Shown piece after piece: positions 32,241 to 34,994 of a stretch of 34,994 nt of DNA. The translations under genes were made by a program, and so were the position numbers. The DNA comes from a virus, in the IMG/VR virus record IMGVR_UViG_3300025652_000238, positions 1-34,994 of that record; one strand, given 5' to 3'. Position 1 is the stretch's first letter; each line of letters opens with the position of its first letter. The notes under the pieces are model-generated. The model was not told where the DNA came from. It saw only the letters and a list, made by a program, of their open reading frames with translations, and made no database searches.

Positions 32241-32656
32241 TACTTAAAGTAAACGTAACGCAGAGACTTTGCCCCGGCATTACCTATGATGGGTGTAGTC
32301 TTCTCGTAAACACGATCAACTAATTTTTGACGATACATGACGTTAAGCGTCCAAGCTATATCTGATACGCCAATGCCACTGCTTAACGCTATCATAGTGG
32401 TTGTGTAGCGTTTGCTGCTCTTCATATGCTTTAGTATAGCGTCGTACTTCTTTTGAGGTATGGGTTTAATCTTCCTCAGATCATTGTCACTCACAAAGTT
32501 CTTATGTGATGCTTTATTAACTGTGATCTGTCGTGGCCTCTCGAAAGTCTTGTTAATTTTATTTCTCAAGCCACGCCTAATCTGTTCTTTCTCAAACGTG
32601 TAAAGTAAATGAGCATACATTATTTCGTATCGCACGCTCTTCGTCTGGCCTTTCAT
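32240..32656 (-). CDS. Winged-helix-like DNA-binding protein
   Basis: 138 aa from the ATG at 32656. A longer frame to 32914 is open, but its extra 86 residues overlap two small genes and look like shadow sequence; the ATGA overlap (32653-32656) with the gene before it supports this start. The N-terminal half is basic and helical. The C-terminal 70 residues resemble a winged helix: KKYDAILKHMKSSKRYTTTM, IALSSGIGVSDIAWTLNVMY (recognition helix) and QKLVDRVYEK leading to a wing and a final RYVYFK strand. It could regulate this operon or the main transcript, or act in replication. Confidence 0.55.
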   Translation of the reverse strand: MKGQTKSVRYEIMYAHLLYTFEKEQIRRGLRNKINKTFERPRQITVNKASHKNFVSDNDLRKIKPIPQKKYDAILKHMKSSKRYTTTMIALSSGIGVSDIAWTLNVMYRQKLVDRVYEKTTPIIGNAGAKSLRYVYFK

Positions 32657-32859
32657 GGCTTCTCTGGTTTTTTGGTACGTCGCATAAGGGTAAGGCGCTG
32701 TTCGAGGTTGTCCAGTATCGCTTGCTGCTCCTTCATGAACCAGAGGTAGTAACCACGATTTCGTGTGGGGTCTGGCGTCTTCATATCTTTGATTATTTCG
32801 CGGTTCATCTTTTGCAGACGCCTGACGTATTGATGTACTTCTTTTGAACCCATTGCCAT
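32653..32859 (-). CDS. Small helical basic protein, unknown
   Basis: 68 aa with a strong GGAGAA site (32865-32870). Mostly helical, with many Lys/Arg (YVRRLQKMNREIIKDMK, WFMKEQQAILDNLEQRLTLM). No family is recognised. A good ribosome site, ATGA coupling to the downstream gene and tight operon packing support its being real. Confidence 0.65.
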   Translation of the reverse strand: MAMGSKEVHQYVRRLQKMNREIIKDMKTPDPTRNRGYYLWFMKEQQAILDNLEQRLTLMRRTKKPEKP

Positions 32860-32870
32860 TTATGTTCTCC

Positions 32871-33020
32871 TCAATCATTTTGTTCCTCATTATATATAAA
32901 TTTACCAGTGTCATCGAGACGTGGCATTACTGTGCGCTTTGGCTTTTGTATTGATTTAACATGCCTAGCAAAAACATCATCCATTATGCTTTCCAATTTT
33001 TCTTTTGTTAATGTTTTCAT
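32871..33020 (-). CDS. 49-residue protein, short gene in the minus-strand operon
   Basis: A 49-codon frame reads MKTLTKEKLESIMDDVFARH, then KSIQKPKRTVMPRLDD and ending EEQND. Its ATG (33018-33020) overlaps the stop of the preceding gene as ATGA, an AAGGA-type site lies about eight bases upstream, and its stop is 11 bases before the next gene's start, which it nearly abuts. These features suit a real small gene filling the operon. The N-terminal helix and basic middle suggest a small binding protein; function unknown. Confidence 0.6.
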   Translation of the reverse strand: MKTLTKEKLESIMDDVFARHVKSIQKPKRTVMPRLDDTGKFIYNEEQND

Positions 33021-33241
33021 AACGATAATCCTTTCGGTCTAAGCACTGGCTTAGTTGTGATTTTTGCAGAGCTGACATAGTTTGTCTCGATGCACTGCGC
33101 CATGCTATCTAAGTGTGCGTATGGTTTGTACGCTGCCGGCAATGCATCGCCGCACTCCATTGCGCTGCGATACATTGTGTCATTGCTTAACTCTACGCCG
33201 CCAATGACGTAGGTTAGAATGAGTGTTGTGTAGAATGTCAT
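33017..33241 (-). CDS. Small N-terminally hydrophobic protein with two cysteines
   Basis: 74 aa, starting in ATGA overlap with the methyltransferase stop (33238-33241). The N-terminus (TFYTTLILTYVIGGVELS) is hydrophobic, a weak signal or membrane segment. Two cysteines (SAMECGDAL and MAQCIETNY) could form a disulfide if exported. The end is basic. No family is recognised; similar short proteins with paired Cys lie in other marine phage and bacterial genomes. Confidence 0.6.
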   Translation of the reverse strand: MTFYTTLILTYVIGGVELSNDTMYRSAMECGDALPAAYKPYAHLDSMAQCIETNYVSSAKITTKPVLRPKGLSL

Positions 33242-34836
33242 AATTTCTCCTCTTCTACCATTTTAATGCGCTCACCAATCCATTTCATTACTGGTACAGC
33301 CATTGAGTTGCCCATAGCTTTATATCGATGTCCGTTGGGGCAATCTTCTGGTTCTTTGCCACGCCAAGATATTTGCGTATAATCGTCAGGGAAGCCTTGC
33401 AAACGCTCACATTCTCTTGGGGTTAAACGCCTAACCGCGCTAGTACATATCATTGGCTTTGTGGCTAAATCTGCCCCACCTGCACCGTAAGACGCAGTAA
33501 GAGACATAGTAACATCAGATAAAGTCGTTTCACCTGTTGCTTTAATTGGCAGAAGTGTTTCAGTACCTGCATCGTATGCTTGACCTGTCCTAGTCGTCAG
33601 GCATTTAGCTACTAAACCTGCACCCCTACCACCAAACACCTCTTGATTGCTTGCGCCTATGCCGCCAGAGCCTTTTGCTGACTGCGTGAGTGTTGGATGT
33701 GGAAAATCACCATCCCAATGAGAACCAGACTTAGGTGTTACAGCTAAAGTTTCACTGCCGCCACCTAAGTCGCCGCCTGACGCTCGAACTGTGCCAACGC
33801 CTTCATGGTATCCGCCAAAGCTACTAGAAGTATAGCTTGTGGCTACTATAGGCATATTACCACCACCAGTGCCGTACTTGGCTGTCACAGTAGAGCATAC
33901 TTCTGGCAGCTCTTTTACCCGACTGTCTTGCGCGTGATGTTCGTAAGCAACCGCATGAACATCTGTGGCTGTTTGACATGGCGATAGTTCTACAAAGGGT
34001 TCTACCTGATTTCCGCCATTCTCTGGTTTTCTGCCAATCCAATTTCCGGGAAGTGCATATGTGATTGCTTGTGTAAGAACATTGGGTACATGATGGTAAT
34101 CACTGCCTGTATCTATTGTTTTAGTTACATCTCCAGTTACAGCCGTATTATAAGAATCAAAACCCATAGGGCTTGTAACTAAAGCATCTGCCTCTACTCT
34201 GGAGTTTCCTGTGCGACTGAAAGGAGGGCCTGTGCTAACTGTTGGGGCAACTCTTTGCCTCGCTTCTCGGCTCGGCGCAGGATTCCCTGACAAGCTTTCT
34301 GGCTCAAATAAAACACTTGCGGCACGTCTCCAGTCTCCAAGATATCCGACAACGAACACACGTCTGCGTCTTTGTGGAACTCCGAAGTATTGAGCGTCCA
34401 ACACTCTGTATGCGAACCCATACCCGATTTTCCCCATCGCTGTGAGGAAGGTTGCAAAATCTCGCCCTCCGTTAGATGACAGGACACCGGGGACATTTTC
34501 CCAGACAAGCCATCTGGGTTTAAGTTGCTCAGCCATTGCAAGATAGGTGAGCATGAGGTTGCCCCTTGGGTCCGATAATCCTTTTCTAAGGCCGGCGACG
34601 CTGAAGCTCTGGCAAGGGGTCCCGCCAACGAGAAGGTCAATTGTTTTGTCATTATTCCATTCCTTAAATTTTGTCATGTCTCCATGATTTGGTACATTTG
34701 GGTAGTGATGCTGTAACACAGCGCTTGGAAACGCATCGACTTCACTAAACCACTGCGGCTCAAAGCCTAAGTCATGCCAAGCTACTGTGGCAGCCTCTAC
34801 GCCAGAGCATACTGAGCCATATTTTAAATTAGCCAT
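33238..34836 (-). CDS. dcm: C5-cytosine DNA methyltransferase with large target-recognition region
   Basis: 532 aa from the ATG at 34836; a TTG at 34848 would add four residues, but the ATG overlaps the stop of the gene before it (TAATG) and has GGGGAA upstream. The motifs of C5 methyltransferases are in order: I (SVCSGVEAATVAW, 8-20), IV with the catalytic cysteine GGTPCQSFS (C75), VI WENVPG (113-115 ENV), VIII QRRRRV (155-159), IX RRLTPRECERLQGFPDD (from 469) and X GNSMAVPV (from about 509). Between VIII and IX lie about 300 residues of Gly/Ser/Thr-rich repeat-like sequence, where the target-recognition region belongs but much longer than usual. No partner restriction gene is seen, so it is likely an orphan that protects phage DNA. 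Confidence 0.92.
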   Translation of the reverse strand: MANLKYGSVCSGVEAATVAWHDLGFEPQWFSEVDAFPSAVLQHHYPNVPNHGDMTKFKEWNNDKTIDLLVGGTPCQSFSVAGLRKGLSDPRGNLMLTYLAMAEQLKPRWLVWENVPGVLSSNGGRDFATFLTAMGKIGYGFAYRVLDAQYFGVPQRRRRVFVVGYLGDWRRAASVLFEPESLSGNPAPSREARQRVAPTVSTGPPFSRTGNSRVEADALVTSPMGFDSYNTAVTGDVTKTIDTGSDYHHVPNVLTQAITYALPGNWIGRKPENGGNQVEPFVELSPCQTATDVHAVAYEHHAQDSRVKELPEVCSTVTAKYGTGGGNMPIVATSYTSSSFGGYHEGVGTVRASGGDLGGGSETLAVTPKSGSHWDGDFPHPTLTQSAKGSGGIGASNQEVFGGRGAGLVAKCLTTRTGQAYDAGTETLLPIKATGETTLSDVTMSLTASYGAGGADLATKPMICTSAVRRLTPRECERLQGFPDDYTQISWRGKEPEDCPNGHRYKAMGNSMAVPVMKWIGERIKMVEEEKL

Positions 34837-34952
34837 TATCTTCCCCAAACATTAATGTATTGATCCAGAAAAACTATAATCTCTGGCAAGTGTACGGCAG
34901 CTACAGCAAATAACGCCATAGCAAATCCGTCAATTATCATTGTAGTGTTCAT
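34836..34952 (-). CDS. 38-residue membrane protein, first gene of the minus-strand operon
   Basis: A 38-codon frame (MNTTMIIDGFAMALFAVAAV then HLPEIIVFLDQYINVWGR) has GAGGA (34961-34965) eight bases upstream of its ATG and ends in TAATG overlap with the methyltransferase start. Residues 9-27 form a hydrophobic helix, so a single-span membrane peptide is likely. It is too short for family assignment. Its overlap suggests it serves as a coupling leader for the methyltransferase gene, or is a small membrane effector. Confidence 0.45.
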   Translation of the reverse strand: MNTTMIIDGFAMALFAVAAVHLPEIIVFLDQYINVWGR

Positions 34953-34994
34953 AATATATTTCCTCATATTTTGCATTTATACAGCCATTATAAG

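Noticed and set aside
32657-32914. N-terminal extension of the winged-helix-like gene
   Set aside because: It overlaps two small genes in the operon, has no good ribosome site, and its sequence looks like frame shadow; the ATGA overlap at 32656 is a better start.

Overview
The window is a contiguous stretch of a tailed double-stranded DNA phage genome. It has the gene set of a short-tailed (podovirus-like) phage with an SU10-type head: SU10-like portal, adaptor and major capsid proteins, an S74-chaperone tail fibre, a GTA-type 3-TM holin and a GH19 endolysin. Several small proteins resemble types I associate with marine phages (fibre N-terminus [20 protein letters not shown], an EF-hand/two-TM protein, DUF6447-like and DUF6378-like proteins). 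A marine, possibly alphaproteobacterial host is my inference; nothing in the sequence proves the host. I see no integrase, repressor/Cro pair, tRNA, RNA polymerase or DNA polymerase here. The left edge cuts a gene and the genome may continue on both sides, so lifestyle and replication type cannot be settled.

Layout. (1) 1-4280, replication and recombination, + strand: a 5'-truncated PD-(D/E)XK RecE-like exonuclease, a single-strand DNA-binding protein with an acidic tail, a primase-helicase and two small proteins. The gaps hold two dense short-repeat arrays, GGACA/TGTCC at 1388-1468 and CTACTAATTA at 3380-3511, one on each side of the primase-helicase. They are origin or operator candidates. 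(2) 4281-5291: about 400 bases of non-coding DNA with hairpins, then a free-standing HNH-AP2 homing-type endonuclease just ahead of terminase. (3) 5302-14114: small and large terminase, a ParB/ART polyvalent protein, the tail adaptor and tail-fibre genes, closed by a strong terminator. (4) 14210-26456: tail (nozzle-like), receptor-binding-like and candidate DNA-ejection proteins, then portal, scaffold and major capsid protein, followed by a UUCG-loop terminator. Tail genes therefore precede the portal/capsid block, and the terminases lie about 15 kb upstream of the portal.

(5) 26514-32151: small post-capsid genes; five consecutive genes for exported proteins (27302-29929), including pilin-like and PapD-chaperone-like members; then a lysis region with a membrane coiled-coil protein, an EF-hand two-TM protein, a 3-TM holin, a GH19 endolysin and an overlapping PD-(D/E)XK nuclease gene. 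(6) 32240-34952: a convergent, minus-strand, tightly overlapped operon with a small membrane protein, a C5 cytosine methyltransferase with a very large repetitive target-recognition region, and four small proteins ending in a winged-helix-like one. A 13-bp-stem hairpin separates the convergent transcripts.

How it works together: the left genes process and copy DNA, the terminases package it into a head built from portal, scaffold and capsid proteins, and the internal proteins and tail deliver it. The lysis block releases particles, and the methyltransferase probably modifies phage DNA against host restriction. The secreted five-gene block is the least explained part and the best candidate for an undescribed system.
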